A DNA stretch of 64,000 nucleotides, from contig WGNL01000013.1 of assembly GCA_016124585.1 (NCBI GenBank), positions 186,001 to 250,000 on the forward strand, in the 5' to 3' direction. Below the pieces are notes generated by a model that worked only from the letters and a program-made list of their open reading frames with translations, had not been told where the DNA came from and did not search any database. This DNA comes from Bacteroidota bacterium (GTDB taxonomy: Bacteria; Bacteroidota; Bacteroidia; Chitinophagales; Saprospiraceae). Shown here piece after piece: positions 49,369-59,692 of this stretch. The first letter of the stretch is position 1, and the number at the start of each line of letters is the position of its first letter. A program made the translations under genes and the position numbers.

Positions 49369-50676
49369 CTATTCGTAGGACTGCACTTCGTGATGCAGAC
49401 TCTCCTCCATGTATGGGTCATTTAAAGGCATCAAAGGCGCTTTTGTCAATTGATTAAAGACCCAATAGATAAAAAATGCAGTAAATCCAAGGAATACACC
49501 AATCTCCAACAAACCGGGGATTGTGAACCCAGGTACGAAAGAAGCAGCGTGTTCAACTGCATGACCTGCAGCTTCATGTGCACCTTCTTTACCATGCTCC
49601 AATGCTTCTTTGGCTGTGATGAAAACACCAGGTTTAATCATGTAGAAATAATCGAACCAGTGACCAAAAAATACAAGTGCTGCTGAAAAAAACAAAGTTC
49701 CATAACGGCGCTTAGTGGTGTTGCGCATCAAAATCAAAAATGGCAATACGAAGTTGATAACAAGGTTACCAAAGAAAAGAACCGGATATTCGCTCTTGCG
49801 AGTAAAATAATAAATGGTCTCCTCTCCGTTGTTAGTGTACCAAATCAACATATATTGTGAGAACCAGCAGTATGTCCAGAATATACTGAAAGCGAACATG
49901 AATTTACCCAAATCGTGAAGGTGTTCTTTGGTTATTGCTTCAAGATAACCTTTCGATTTCAAGTAAATAATCAGCATAATTGTCAATGAACAACCAGCCA
50001 ACCACCAGCTGGCCATTGAATACCAAGCAAACAAGGTACTGTACCAGTGTGCATCGACTGACATTACCCACTGCCACACTATGGCTGGGCCTGTAAAGGC
50101 GGCAATAGGCAGGAAGATAGCGGCATATTTTCTTAGGTTTCTGTGGTAAGCGAAATCTGCGACTTCCGCACCGTGCTTATCCTCTTCTATTGAAATCTGG
50201 CGGAACTTTCTTCCAAAGAAAATCCAGCTACCTACAATGATGATGGATCCAAAGAGATACCAGTTTTTATTCAAAAATGAAGATTTACCAGTAAGCACTT
50301 TGTCCGAAGCCACAGCATCAGAATCTGCCCAATGGTATAAGTGGTTCATGTGAGCATATACGGCTATTCCGATAATAACCATCATGATAAGGCCAGGCAA
50401 CATAAAGGAAGAAAATGCCTCCCAAATACGCTTAAACACAACATACCAACCAGCATATGCAAGGGTAAATGCCGCTATCACAAAAGTAATCATGAAAGCG
50501 ATTCCTGTGAAAAAGACAACATTGAGCAAGAAGTTGGACCAAAAACGGGCGTGTGTTCCACCTTCTGCAATTTGAGCAGGCTCAAGGATGAAACTGAGAA
50601 TTAAGCAAAGAATGCCTAACCCCATCATTCCAATTAAAAAGTTCTTTTGTTTTGCTTCGAAAGTAAACTGCTTCAT
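49369..50676 (-). CDS. actF: Alternative complex III quinone-site subunit ActF
   Basis: The 435-residue polytopic protein has about ten helices and corresponds to ActF, the NrfD-related membrane subunit of ACIII. It contains VQWVMSVDAHWYSTLFAWYSMASWWLAG-like text (here VWQWVMSVDAHWYSTLFA) and FSIFWTYCWFSQYMLIWYTN, family hallmarks. It lies between actE and coxB, the usual order where ACIII and oxidase genes are joined. Its C-terminal part has a soluble Ala/Glu/His-rich loop (EALEHGKEGAHEAAGHAVEHAA). Confidence 0.92.
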   Translation of the reverse strand: MKQFTFEAKQKNFLIGMMGLGILCLILSFILEPAQIAEGGTHARFWSNFLLNVVFFTGIAFMITFVIAAFTLAYAGWYVVFKRIWEAFSSFMLPGLIMMVIIGIAVYAHMNHLYHWADSDAVASDKVLTGKSSFLNKNWYLFGSIIIVGSWIFFGRKFRQISIEEDKHGAEVADFAYHRNLRKYAAIFLPIAAFTGPAIVWQWVMSVDAHWYSTLFAWYSMASWWLAGCSLTIMLIIYLKSKGYLEAITKEHLHDLGKFMFAFSIFWTYCWFSQYMLIWYTNNGEETIYYFTRKSEYPVLFFGNLVINFVLPFLILMRNTTKRRYGTLFFSAALVFFGHWFDYFYMIKPGVFITAKEALEHGKEGAHEAAGHAVEHAASFVPGFTIPGLLEIGVFLGFTAFFIYWVFNQLTKAPLMPLNDPYMEESLHHEVQSYE

Positions 50677-50739
50677 GCTGCAGGTATTTTTTTGTTGCTG
50701 GTTATGGCCAGAATTTGATTAAATCAGGTTTTCAGAAAA

Positions 50740-51639
50740 CTAATGATGTTCAGTTTGGGAAGGCTCAGGCTCGCTCCCATGTTGTTCATCCATTTGTTCC
50801 TCCGTCTCTGTTGGTGTTGTCTCCACTGTTGGAACCGCCTTTGGGATGTTTGCCATTGGAATTCCAAATTCTGCATTGAGGCTGTTTGCATTCTCAGAAT
50901 AATTCGCTTTTTTAGCAACAGCTTGTAAGGAACGGATGTAGTGAATTACTTCCCACCGCTCTTCAAAACCTAATTTATCTGCATAACTGCCCATCGCATT
51001 TTTACCATACATAATTGCATGGAAAAAACGGCCATTAGATGATGCCACAAACTGACTATCTAGCAAATTAGCAGGTTGGGCAGGGTATTTTCCACCATCG
51101 TCTCTGACCAAATAACCACCACCGTCACCTTTGCCTCCGTGGCAAATTCCACAATAGATTGTATACAGTTCCTTGCCTCTTGCCAAACCATCTGTTGTGA
51201 TTGGAAAGGGATTGTACTTTATTTGTTGAATGGCCAAATTGCGGCCTTCCTCAGTATCAGGATAGGTGTAGGGCACATGTCCGTTCGGGGTGTATTCAAT
51301 TCCACCATTGTGATTCATCCTGCTCATCGTGCTTTGAACTGCGTCAAGAGCAGAAGCGTAAACACCATTGTAGGAGGCTGAACCAGCATAACCACGAGGA
51401 ATGGTTCCATGCACAGGTTGATGTGGCATAGATAATTCACGACGTGACTTCACACTTTCTTCATCCCAAGAGTTCAAATTGTACTTGGTCAAAATATTGG
51501 CTTCGTATGCAGTAGCATGTGCCATGTCAGGAATGAACTCACTTCCCGTGGAGTCTTTACCAGCTTGTTGACAAGAAGTTGTGCCAAAAATGACAGCCAT
51601 TATTGCCAATGCGATTAGAAAATTTGGATTGAATTTCAT
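50740..51639 (-). CDS. actE: Alternative complex III monoheme cytochrome c lipoprotein ActE
   Basis: From ATG 51639 the 299-residue protein has a lipoprotein signal (MKFNPNFLIALAIMAVIFGTTSC). One heme c site CGICH is followed by a probable axial Met in AIMYGKNAMGSY. In ACIII this subunit passes electrons towards the oxidase. The C-terminus is a long acidic, Thr/Glu-rich tail (TETEEQMDEQHGSEPEPSQTEHH). The frame is open to 51711, but those residues precede the lipobox and are rejected. Confidence 0.93.
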   Translation of the reverse strand: MKFNPNFLIALAIMAVIFGTTSCQQAGKDSTGSEFIPDMAHATAYEANILTKYNLNSWDEESVKSRRELSMPHQPVHGTIPRGYAGSASYNGVYASALDAVQSTMSRMNHNGGIEYTPNGHVPYTYPDTEEGRNLAIQQIKYNPFPITTDGLARGKELYTIYCGICHGGKGDGGGYLVRDDGGKYPAQPANLLDSQFVASSNGRFFHAIMYGKNAMGSYADKLGFEERWEVIHYIRSLQAVAKKANYSENANSLNAEFGIPMANIPKAVPTVETTPTETEEQMDEQHGSEPEPSQTEHH

Positions 51640-51733
51640 CTTCAAAAATGAATCTTGAATATGCTTAGGCTCAATAACCTGCCGATGAACAGCATGCGGT
51701 AATTTCACCAAAATCAGTTTTACGATTTAGTTT

Positions 51734-52282
51734 TCAAATAGTCTTTGTGTGCACTTCCTCGGCACCAGTTGATTGAAAAAACCCTTTAAGGTTGTCCACT
51801 GCACTGGCATCCATATCATTTGTCTGGAATGCCAGACAAAATTTGTCGTCTGTGATACGGTCATCCAATACTGGGTTATCAACACCAAAGCCTAACCCAC
51901 AAATGATGTAGAAAACGACAGTCATGCCGATAGCACAAAACAACACTGTCAACTCAAATGTGATAGGAATGAAGGCAGGAAGTGACCAGTATGGTTTACC
52001 ACCAAATATAGTTGGCCAATCACCATGAAACATCAAGCTGCCGCCAAATATCCAAGAGATACCAATCAATGCAGTTAGCGTGCCTAACATCCCAAAAATG
52101 AAGCCTACAATGTGCAATCTCGACTCCTCTAGCCCCATCACTGGGTCTAAACCGTGGATTGGAAATGGTGAATAAACATCCATTATATCGAGGTGCTGTT
52201 TGTTAGCCTTTTTAACGGCATTCATCAGTACCTCTTCGTCATTGTAGAGCCCGAACAGAACTTCTTTATGATGACCTTTCAT
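51734..52282 (-). CDS. actD: Alternative complex III subunit ActD (DUF3341)
   Basis: The 182-residue protein has two membrane helices (GFIFGMLGTLTALIGISWIFGG and LTVLFCAIGMTVVFYIICGLGF), with LYNDEEVLMNAVKKA at the start and a typical DYSPFPIHGLDP-like segment (VYSPFPIHGLDPVMGL). These are DUF3341 features. It lies between actC and actE in the conserved ACIII order. Confidence 0.93.
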   Translation of the reverse strand: MKGHHKEVLFGLYNDEEVLMNAVKKANKQHLDIMDVYSPFPIHGLDPVMGLEESRLHIVGFIFGMLGTLTALIGISWIFGGSLMFHGDWPTIFGGKPYWSLPAFIPITFELTVLFCAIGMTVVFYIICGLGFGVDNPVLDDRITDDKFCLAFQTNDMDASAVDNLKGFFQSTGAEEVHTKTI

Positions 52283-52323
52283 TTAATTTGAATATTTTTG
52301 ATAAAAGTCTGTTTTCCAATCAA

Positions 52324-53754
52324 TTAGTGATGTCCGTCATGTTCAACATCCTCTGTCGCATCATGATGATGGTGATGGTGTTTTGCATTTTCACCCATGT
52401 ATTGGTCGCCATATTGCTTTAAGATTGCCTTAACCTCTGCTGTGGCAACTACAGGGGCAACCCGAGCAAATACCAAGTAAAGCGTAAAGAACAAGCCGAA
52501 AGTACCCACATAAATACCAATCTCAACCCAACTTGGCCAGTAATAACTCCAGCTTGATGGCAGATAATCACGGGCTAACGTAGTGGCAATAATTACAAAA
52601 CGCTCGAACCACATTCCAATATTCACGAAAATGGATATGAAAAAAGTCCACCAAATATTCCGACGAATATTCTTTGACCAGAAAACCTGTGGTGCGAGCA
52701 AGTTGCAACCCATCATGCCAATATAGGACCAATAGTAAGGACCTAGTACCCTGTTGTAGAAGGCGAATTGCTCATAGATATAACCTGAGTACCAAGCAAT
52801 GAAAAGCTCAATCAGGTAAGCTGAACCGACCATGGTTCCTGTTACCAATATCACCTTATTCATGCTTTCAATATGATTAGTAGTTATGTATCCTTCTAAA
52901 CCAAAACATTTCCGTGTGATGACCATCAAAGTCTGAACCATTGCGAAGCCAGAGAAAATCGCACCGGCAACGAAATATGGCGGAAAGATGGTTGTATGCC
53001 AACCTGGAATTACCGACGTGGCAAAGTCAAAACTTACAATCGTGTGCACTGAAAGCACCAAGGGCGTGGAAATACCTGCCAAAATCAAAGACAAATATTC
53101 ATGGCGTTGCCAGTGTTTGGCTTTGCCAGTCCAGCCCATTGAAAAGAATGCATATAGTTTCTTGCGAACACCTTTAGCTCGGTCACGAACGGTAGCAAGG
53201 TCAGGAACTAGACCTGTATACCAGAAGAGCAATGAAACTGTGAAATAGGTCGAGATGGCAAACAAGTCCCAAAGCAATGGTGAGTTGAAATTCACCCAAA
53301 GTGGCCCACGTGTATTGGGGTAAGGAAACATGAAGAAGTCAAACCAAGGGCGGCCAGTATGTGTAGCAGGGAACAAGCCTGCACACATTACCGCAAAGAT
53401 GGTCATCGCTTCTGCAGCACGGTTAACCCCAGTCCGCCAACGTTGACGGAATAGTAAAAGGATAGCCGAAATCAGTGTACCTGCGTGGCCAATACCGATC
53501 CACCAAACGAAGTTGGTAATGTCGTATGCCCAGCCTATGGTACGGTTGGCGTTCCAAGCACCAATCCCAAACCAAAAGGTCCAGCACAAGGAAAATATGC
53601 CATAACCCAAAGTCATCACCGACAAAGTGAATGCAATTATCCACATCCGGTTAGGTGCCTTTTCGGTAGGTCCGATCAGGTCTTCCGTGATTTGGTGATA
53701 ACTTTTGTTCCCCATTATCAGGGGTTCACGAATTCGTGATACTGCTGCGCTCAT
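52324..53754 (-). CDS. actC: Alternative complex III membrane subunit ActC (NrfD/PsrC-like)
   Basis: The 476-residue polytopic protein is the main quinol-binding membrane subunit of ACIII. It has HAGTLISAILLLFRQRWRTGVNRAAEAMTIFAV, FPATHTGRPW and LSLILAGISTPLVLSVHTIVSFDFA, all typical of NrfD-like ActC. The last 23 residues form a histidine-rich tail including six consecutive His (KHHHHHHDATEDVEHDGHH), possibly metal-binding. The gap to actB is 66 bases. Confidence 0.94.
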   Translation of the reverse strand: MSAAVSRIREPLIMGNKSYHQITEDLIGPTEKAPNRMWIIAFTLSVMTLGYGIFSLCWTFWFGIGAWNANRTIGWAYDITNFVWWIGIGHAGTLISAILLLFRQRWRTGVNRAAEAMTIFAVMCAGLFPATHTGRPWFDFFMFPYPNTRGPLWVNFNSPLLWDLFAISTYFTVSLLFWYTGLVPDLATVRDRAKGVRKKLYAFFSMGWTGKAKHWQRHEYLSLILAGISTPLVLSVHTIVSFDFATSVIPGWHTTIFPPYFVAGAIFSGFAMVQTLMVITRKCFGLEGYITTNHIESMNKVILVTGTMVGSAYLIELFIAWYSGYIYEQFAFYNRVLGPYYWSYIGMMGCNLLAPQVFWSKNIRRNIWWTFFISIFVNIGMWFERFVIIATTLARDYLPSSWSYYWPSWVEIGIYVGTFGLFFTLYLVFARVAPVVATAEVKAILKQYGDQYMGENAKHHHHHHDATEDVEHDGHH

Positions 53755-53820
53755 ATTTTATCAATTTCTTGAACTTTTTTTCTAAAGTTCAGTCAGCTAC
53801 TTTTTTGAAAATTAGGTTTA

Positions 53821-56800
53821 TCAGCTCAACAACGCCTCGTCTCTATTTGTCACACGAGTTGTGTACTGCACAGAAGGACGGGTATTCACCTCTTCCAAAA
53901 CGATATAGTTCAGTTCATTTTTATATCGCTTCGCAATCGCTGAGTTTTCATCGTTCGTGTCACCGAATACGATAGCACCCGTTGGGCAAGCGGTCATACA
54001 AGCCGACTTAACATCACCATCACGAAGGGCACGACCTTCTTTTTTGGCTGTCAGTTTGCCTTCTTGGATACGTTGTACACAGAAGCTACACTTCTCCATC
54101 ACACCCCTAACCCTAACCGTAACATCTGGGTTAAGTACCATCCGGGTGAGGTTATCGGCTCCAAAAGGAACTTCACCATCGTATGGAACAAATGGCTCTG
54201 GTCCGTGCTCGTTTACTGGGAACAGGTCTGCCGTAGTGTAATCCATCCAGTTGAAGCGGCGTACTTTGTAAGGACAGTTATTTGCGCAATAACGGGTTCC
54301 AATGCAACGGTTATAAGCCATTTGGTTCAAACCTTCAGAACTATGGTTGGTAGCAGATACTGGGCAAACGTTTTCACAAGGAGCATTGTCGCAGTGCTGG
54401 CACATCATCGGCTGGTAAACCACGTTCGGGTTTTCATAATCGCCGTAGAAATAGCGGTCAATACGTAGCCATGTCATTTCGTGGTGGCGATAGACCTCAT
54501 ATTTACCAACTACGGGAACGTTATTTTCAGCGATACAAGCAACTTGGCATGCGCCGCAACCCGTACAAGAGTTAAGGTCGATATGTAAGCCCCAATGATG
54601 TCCTTGGCTATATTTTTCTGCCACATATTCATTGTAAGGGTACAATGATTTTTGATTCAACTCTTCAAATTCAGCCCGTTTTTCCTCCAATTCTTTGGAG
54701 AAATTTCCAAGGTCGCTCAAATTAGTACGGTTGATCACAGAGCGATCTACCAATGAGCCTTGGAAGCCTTTCCCTACAGTCATCAGGGCAATCTCATCAA
54801 CATTTACCTTTCCTTCGTAGCCGTCTGCTTTGCCAGTAACTCCCATTGTGTGGTGGTACTGAACGCTGGCATAGTTATCAGTTCCGACTTTTTCAGAAAC
54901 AGTACCGACTGCGGCAAAATATTGAGTGTTGCCATTGGTATCAATGCTGCACCATGGGTAAACATTCACACCAATATTGCGGCCAGCCGCACCAGAAACT
55001 TTACGACCATAACCCAAGGCCATGCTCACAGTATCCGTTTTCTGGCCAAATTGGCGAACACAAGTAACAGTTTGTTCTTTGCCACCAACAGCAATTTTTA
55101 TCATGTCAGCCTCTTTGTAGGCTTCTTTGGCATTCAAACCTTTGAACTTACCTACGCCATCAAAACGGCGGTTGCCATCAAATTCAATCGGAATTTGGAG
55201 GTAATTCCCCCAAACACAACGAGTGATAGGATCTGGCATTTCCTGCAACCATGGGTTGTCAGCATATTGCCCACCGCCCACATTTACAGTTTCAAAAAAT
55301 GAAATTTCTAAATCTCCACCACCAGGTTTGGTAATTTTTCCAGCAGCTGACTGAACATCGCCATTCCAGCCATATTCAGATAAAGTTTCTGATGGAATTT
55401 CAAAAACACCATCGTGGAGAACACTATCCCAAAAACCTTCAAAAGTGGCAAAATTGCGTTGGCGATTGAACATCGTCGCCTGCCAGTTTGCATTCAAGTA
55501 TTCGTAATATGGTTGCTCCGCACTATGGTTAAAATTTTGACTACCAGACCAGCGAAGCAATGTTTCCTCTGCTTGACGAGTTTTAAAAATTGGTGCAATC
55601 GTTGGCTGCATCAAAGTATAGTGCCCTTCTTTGGCCTCAGCATCTCCCCAACTCTCTAACCAATGATGAGATGGCGCAACATAATCACAAAGTGCTGTCG
55701 TTTCGTCAGGTGTGCCGTTGAAGGATACCTTAGTTTTCACCTTCGAAAATGCCTGCACAAACGCATCGCTATTAGGCAGGTCAAAAGCTGGATTTGCACC
55801 CCAAACGATTACGGTTCCTACTGCGCCAGTTCCCATTTCACGAATCAAGCCTTGAATTTCTCCATCAATGCCTTGGCGTTGCATGGAAGCATTGGCAAAA
55901 GTCATGGTGTTGCCCCAGCTATCAAGCATGTTATTGAGAGCGTTCACTAAAGTTTGTTCACCCACGTTATTTGTGCCACAAACAACAAGTGATTTGCCTT
56001 TACTAGCCACCAATTGATCGGCAACTTTTGCCAATGCGATAGCTGCCTTATCATTTACTTTAGGTGCAGACACAGTAGCTGCGCCAGTTTTACTTGCAAC
56101 TGCATTATACAGATTGGCAATGGCTGCCCCCATTTCTGAAGGACGAACCAAAATCCGGTGGTCGGCATTTGAGCCAGTTAACGTCATGCCACTTTCTACT
56201 TGGATGTGGCGAGACATTTTTGCCTTGCTGACTTCATCAATCCTACGGTTTTGTGCGTATTGGCGAGCAAATTCAATTGGGCTAATCCAAGTGCCTAGAA
56301 AGTCGGCACCGAAGCTGACAATCAAGTCTGCTTTGTCAAAATGGTAATTTGGAATAGCTTTTTTGCCATACCCCTCTTCATTCGCTTGCAATTGTGCAGA
56401 TGAGGAAACAGCATCATAGGTTACAACTGATGAACCCGGGTATTTTGCCAAAAACTCGCCCAAAGCTTTCTTTGCAGTTGGGCTCAGAATGGTGTTAGTG
56501 ATTACTTTTATTGAACCAGCAGACAATTTTCCACCTACCTCGTTGTCCAGGTCTTCCCAGCTCATTTTTGCCATCTTGCCGCCACTGTTCTTCATAGCAG
56601 ACTGGAAGCGATTCGTATCATAAAGGCTGAGTACACTGGCTTGAACACGAGCATTAGTGCCACCTTGTGTAACAGAAGACATGGTGTTGCCCTCAACTTT
56701 AATTGGCCGACCTTCCCGTGTTTTAACCAGAACTGGGCAGTAATCCCCACCTTTGACATATGTCGAAGCGTAGTAAGTGGCTACACCTGGTACAATTTCA

Positions 56801-57048
56801 TCAGGCTTGACGACAAAAGGAAGTGCCTTTTTGACGGGAATATTGCAGCTTGCAATGGTAGCCGCACCCACGCTAAAACCAAGGTACTTTAAGAAATCAC
56901 GCCTTGAAGTACCGGATTCGAGCGCAGCTTCATGTGACAAAGCTGGAGCATCACTGAACTCACGATTGATAGATTCCAAGAAAATTGGATCCTGCTCCAA
57001 ATGTTCCACCCCAATCCAGACTTCCGTATTATTATTTTGATTTTTCAT
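53821..57048 (-). CDS. actB: Alternative complex III iron-sulfur subunit ActB
   Basis: The 1075-residue protein is the two-part ActB. The N-terminus carries a Tat-type signal (SRRDFLKYLGFSVGAATIASC) after about 47 residues. The first large domain resembles molybdopterin oxidoreductases; known ActB proteins do not bind the cofactor. The C-terminal part has four Cys clusters: CTGCGACQVACIAEN, CQHCDNAPCENVCPV, CIGTRYCANNCPY and CSFCVQRI with CMTACPTGA, for [4Fe-4S]/[3Fe-4S] centres. It follows actA by 92 bases. Confidence 0.95.
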   Translation of the reverse strand: MKNQNNNTEVWIGVEHLEQDPIFLESINREFSDAPALSHEAALESGTSRRDFLKYLGFSVGAATIASCNIPVKKALPFVVKPDEIVPGVATYYASTYVKGGDYCPVLVKTREGRPIKVEGNTMSSVTQGGTNARVQASVLSLYDTNRFQSAMKNSGGKMAKMSWEDLDNEVGGKLSAGSIKVITNTILSPTAKKALGEFLAKYPGSSVVTYDAVSSSAQLQANEEGYGKKAIPNYHFDKADLIVSFGADFLGTWISPIEFARQYAQNRRIDEVSKAKMSRHIQVESGMTLTGSNADHRILVRPSEMGAAIANLYNAVASKTGAATVSAPKVNDKAAIALAKVADQLVASKGKSLVVCGTNNVGEQTLVNALNNMLDSWGNTMTFANASMQRQGIDGEIQGLIREMGTGAVGTVIVWGANPAFDLPNSDAFVQAFSKVKTKVSFNGTPDETTALCDYVAPSHHWLESWGDAEAKEGHYTLMQPTIAPIFKTRQAEETLLRWSGSQNFNHSAEQPYYEYLNANWQATMFNRQRNFATFEGFWDSVLHDGVFEIPSETLSEYGWNGDVQSAAGKITKPGGGDLEISFFETVNVGGGQYADNPWLQEMPDPITRCVWGNYLQIPIEFDGNRRFDGVGKFKGLNAKEAYKEADMIKIAVGGKEQTVTCVRQFGQKTDTVSMALGYGRKVSGAAGRNIGVNVYPWCSIDTNGNTQYFAAVGTVSEKVGTDNYASVQYHHTMGVTGKADGYEGKVNVDEIALMTVGKGFQGSLVDRSVINRTNLSDLGNFSKELEEKRAEFEELNQKSLYPYNEYVAEKYSQGHHWGLHIDLNSCTGCGACQVACIAENNVPVVGKYEVYRHHEMTWLRIDRYFYGDYENPNVVYQPMMCQHCDNAPCENVCPVSATNHSSEGLNQMAYNRCIGTRYCANNCPYKVRRFNWMDYTTADLFPVNEHGPEPFVPYDGEVPFGADNLTRMVLNPDVTVRVRGVMEKCSFCVQRIQEGKLTAKKEGRALRDGDVKSACMTACPTGAIVFGDTNDENSAIAKRYKNELNYIVLEEVNTRPSVQYTTRVTNRDEALLS

Positions 57049-57140
57049 CTTTTGTTGAAAATGCTGTTTGCAAAAAGGGTTTGAGAATCAAAGTTTGAAG
57101 AATTGATAAAAATTAAGTCAACCTTCAAATCCTACAAAAC

Positions 57141-58568
57141 TCAATAATGGCATTTCTGGCATTCCGTTCCGCCAATATCTTCTACGGTTACTTTGCTACG
57201 TTCGTTGTTCTCCATCTGTTTATGGTACATTTCGTAGTAATTGTCGTAGTACTTGTTGTCTGCAAATTTGACCTCCGTTTGACGGTGGCAGTTGATACAC
57301 CAGCCCATAGAAAGTGGTGCATATTGCTTCACTTCATCCATTTCCTCCACTTTGCCATGGCAAGTTTGGCAAGCTACTTTACCAACGGAAACGTGCTGCT
57401 GGTGACTAAAAAATACATGGTCAGGCAAATTATGGATACGAATCCATTCAATCGGACCTTGGATTTTGGTATCACCTGATTTCTTGTCAGTCAGAGAAGC
57501 CACGATGCCATCCCATTGCGATGCAAGCAAAGCCTCACCTTCCGCATCCATCGTATTTTTCTCTTTGATGTAGTTTTCAGAAATCCAGCCTTTGTAAATG
57601 GCCTCGATTTCCTTATCCGTCTTCTTGTCGTAATCCTTGATGAGTGTATCACCTTTAGGGTCGAAGCCGATGGAAGCGTAGATTTTTGTCAACTCAGCCG
57701 TTCCATATGTCGAACCGACTTTGATGGCCTTGTGGCAGTTCATACAAGTATTTGCAGCAGGAATGACACTATGCTTGCTTCTCCGAGCCCCATCGTGGCA
57801 GTAATTGCAATCAATTTTGTTGACACCTGCGTGTGTTGCGTGGCTAAACTTGATAGGTTGTGTTGGTTGATAACCTTGTTGGCGACCAAGATTGATGGCA
57901 TTACGAACTGTAAAATATCCGCCAAACAAGATGACTGCAAAAATTGCGAAGCTAACGACACCTTTGCTCGTTAATATTTCTGCCAATGACTTGCGGGCAG
58001 GCGCATCTGCACCCAATTCCTTTACTGCCGAAATATGGTTCAGGTTGGAAATGATCCTTGATAGGATGACTGCCAACAATGCCAAAATGAGGAAAAGGAA
58101 AACGTAGAGTAGGTTATTGTTACCGGCAGCGTTCCCAGCACCTGCATTATTACCTCCATCAACTGGCGGAGGCGGAGGATTACCCGGGCAATTACCAGCA
58201 GCAGTACAATTGATATAAGCCAAAATATTGGCAATGTCCCCATCAGAAAGGCTGGGGAAGCTGGTCATTACAGTTGGTTTGAACTCATTCCAAATGGCAA
58301 CGGCCCTTGGGTGGCCGCTAGCTATCTCTGCTTGTGAATTGCGGATCCATTTGTACAATGCCTCATCGTCACCCCAACGCTCTTGAGCGCCACCAAGCGC
58401 AGGCCCAGTGAGCTTGTCTTTCATGTTTTTGTTGTGACAAGAAGCACAATTGTTCTTGAAAAGTGCCTTCCCTGCTTCAACGGCGGCTTGGTCTTGAGCG
58501 AACAAGGCGGACAGGGAAAAGGTGAAAAGCAGAACTAAAATACTGTAATTCAGTCGTTTGTATATCAT
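57141..58568 (-). CDS. actA: Alternative complex III multiheme cytochrome ActA with added N-terminal cytochrome c domain
   Basis: From ATG 58568 the 475-residue protein has a signal peptide (ILVLLFTFSLSALFAQ) and six CxxCH motifs: NCASCH (C41-H45) in an N-terminal class I cytochrome domain, then DCNYCH, TCMNCH, ACQTCH, WCINCH and ECQKCH in the pentaheme part. A Gly/Asn/Pro-rich linker and two membrane helices (LYVFLFLILALLAVILSRII and VVSFAIFAVILFGGYFTV) separate the two parts. The monoheme head may exchange electrons with soluble carriers or the oxidase. It is the first gene of the cluster. Confidence 0.94.
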   Translation of the reverse strand: MIYKRLNYSILVLLFTFSLSALFAQDQAAVEAGKALFKNNCASCHNKNMKDKLTGPALGGAQERWGDDEALYKWIRNSQAEIASGHPRAVAIWNEFKPTVMTSFPSLSDGDIANILAYINCTAAGNCPGNPPPPPVDGGNNAGAGNAAGNNNLLYVFLFLILALLAVILSRIISNLNHISAVKELGADAPARKSLAEILTSKGVVSFAIFAVILFGGYFTVRNAINLGRQQGYQPTQPIKFSHATHAGVNKIDCNYCHDGARRSKHSVIPAANTCMNCHKAIKVGSTYGTAELTKIYASIGFDPKGDTLIKDYDKKTDKEIEAIYKGWISENYIKEKNTMDAEGEALLASQWDGIVASLTDKKSGDTKIQGPIEWIRIHNLPDHVFFSHQQHVSVGKVACQTCHGKVEEMDEVKQYAPLSMGWCINCHRQTEVKFADNKYYDNYYEMYHKQMENNERSKVTVEDIGGTECQKCHY

Positions 58569-58629
58569 CTTCGCAAGGTTGTAAACTTCAAATCTTGACA
58601 AAAACATGACTTAAATTCCTAAGTCGGCG

Positions 58630-58661
58630 CAAAGATAAAAGGAGAACCATTTTTTTAACAA
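58630..58661 (-). promoter_or_regulatory. Promoter of the act-cox cluster (TTG-N21-TATCTTTG)
   Basis: On the minus strand TTG (58661-58659) and TATCTTTG (58637-58630) are 21 bases apart. The ActA ATG is 62 bases downstream. No other consensus promoter was found before the later genes, so this one probably drives most of the cluster. Confidence 0.65.
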
Positions 58662-58865
58662 GATTTTAAAAATGCTTGAGTTATTTAGATAGGTTCTAAA
58701 TTTTATCACGCTATGCTATATAATTAATGTGTAAATTAGAAAGGCTTAAATCAAGTTTTGTGAAGGTTCTCTCGTAGAATGGCAAAGATGAAAATCAAAT
58801 CATTAGCAAAAAGCAAATGGGCGTTTTTTTTCTCAGAACTTGCGTTTTCTTATGAACTTTGAACC

Positions 58866-59606
58866 ATGATTTTAAGGACTGAAAATTTGGTAAAGGCCTA
58901 TGGCCAGCGAACAGTGGCAAAAAAAGTCTCGCTCAATGTGAAGCAAGGCGAGATTGTTGGCTTGCTTGGGCCGAACGGGGCAGGCAAAACAACTACCTTC
59001 TACATGGTTGTCGGGTTTATCAAGCCTAACTCCGGTAAGGTTTTTTTGGAAAATGAAAATATCACTTCGCTGCCGATGTACAAACGAGCCAGATTGGGAA
59101 TTGGCTATTTGCCCCAAGAACCGTCTGTATTCAGGAAATTGAGTGTGGAGGATAATATCAAGGCCGTACTGGAAATGATGCCGATGAATAAGGATGAGCA
59201 ATCCAATAAACTGGAATCGCTGATAGAGGAATTTGGTTTGGATAAAGTCAGGAAAAGCAATGGTGATACGCTTTCTGGCGGCGAGCGACGACGAACGGAA
59301 ATTGCACGTGCCCTGGCCAGCAACCCAAGTTTCATTCTGCTTGATGAACCATTCGCTGGCATCGACCCAATTGCCGTGGAGGATATACAAGCAATTGTAT
59401 TCAAATTAAAAGCCCGAAATATCGGCATCTTGATTACCGACCACAATGTTCAGGAAACACTTTCCATCACTGACCGAGCATATTTGATGTACGACGGCTC
59501 AATTCTTAAGGACGGTACTGCGGAGGAATTGGCCAGTGACGAACAGGTGAGGCGACTTTACTTGGGAATGAGTTTTGAGCTGAAAAAAAAGATAATTTCG
59601 GAGTGA
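58866..59606 (+). CDS. lptB: LPS export ABC transporter ATPase
   Basis: LptB powers transfer of lipopolysaccharide from the inner membrane. The 246-residue protein has Walker [10 protein letters not shown], the Q-loop at [17 protein letters not shown], signature [17 protein letters not shown], Walker [17 protein letters not shown] and the switch His in [11 protein letters not shown]. The LSVEDN and SGGERRR forms are typical of LptB. It is divergent from actA and not next to other lpt genes. Confidence 0.94.
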   Translation: MILRTENLVKAYGQRTVAKKVSLNVKQGEIVGLLGPNGAGKTTTFYMVVGFIKPNSGKVFLENENITSLPMYKRARLGIGYLPQEPSVFRKLSVEDNIKAVLEMMPMNKDEQSNKLESLIEEFGLDKVRKSNGDTLSGGERRRTEIARALASNPSFILLDEPFAGIDPIAVEDIQAIVFKLKARNIGILITDHNVQETLSITDRAYLMYDGSILKDGTAEELASDEQVRRLYLGMSFELKKKIISE

Positions 59607-59692
59607 TTTGGCAAAAAAATTCAGTTTTTGAAAAATAATGCAACCAATTTTGACGTAAAACCTTCTTTTTAACATTGTTTCACAAAGTCAAA

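Noticed and set aside
53821-57048. ActB as an active molybdenum oxidoreductase
   Set aside because: Gene order and domain layout match ACIII ActB, whose molybdopterin-like domain is known to lack the cofactor.
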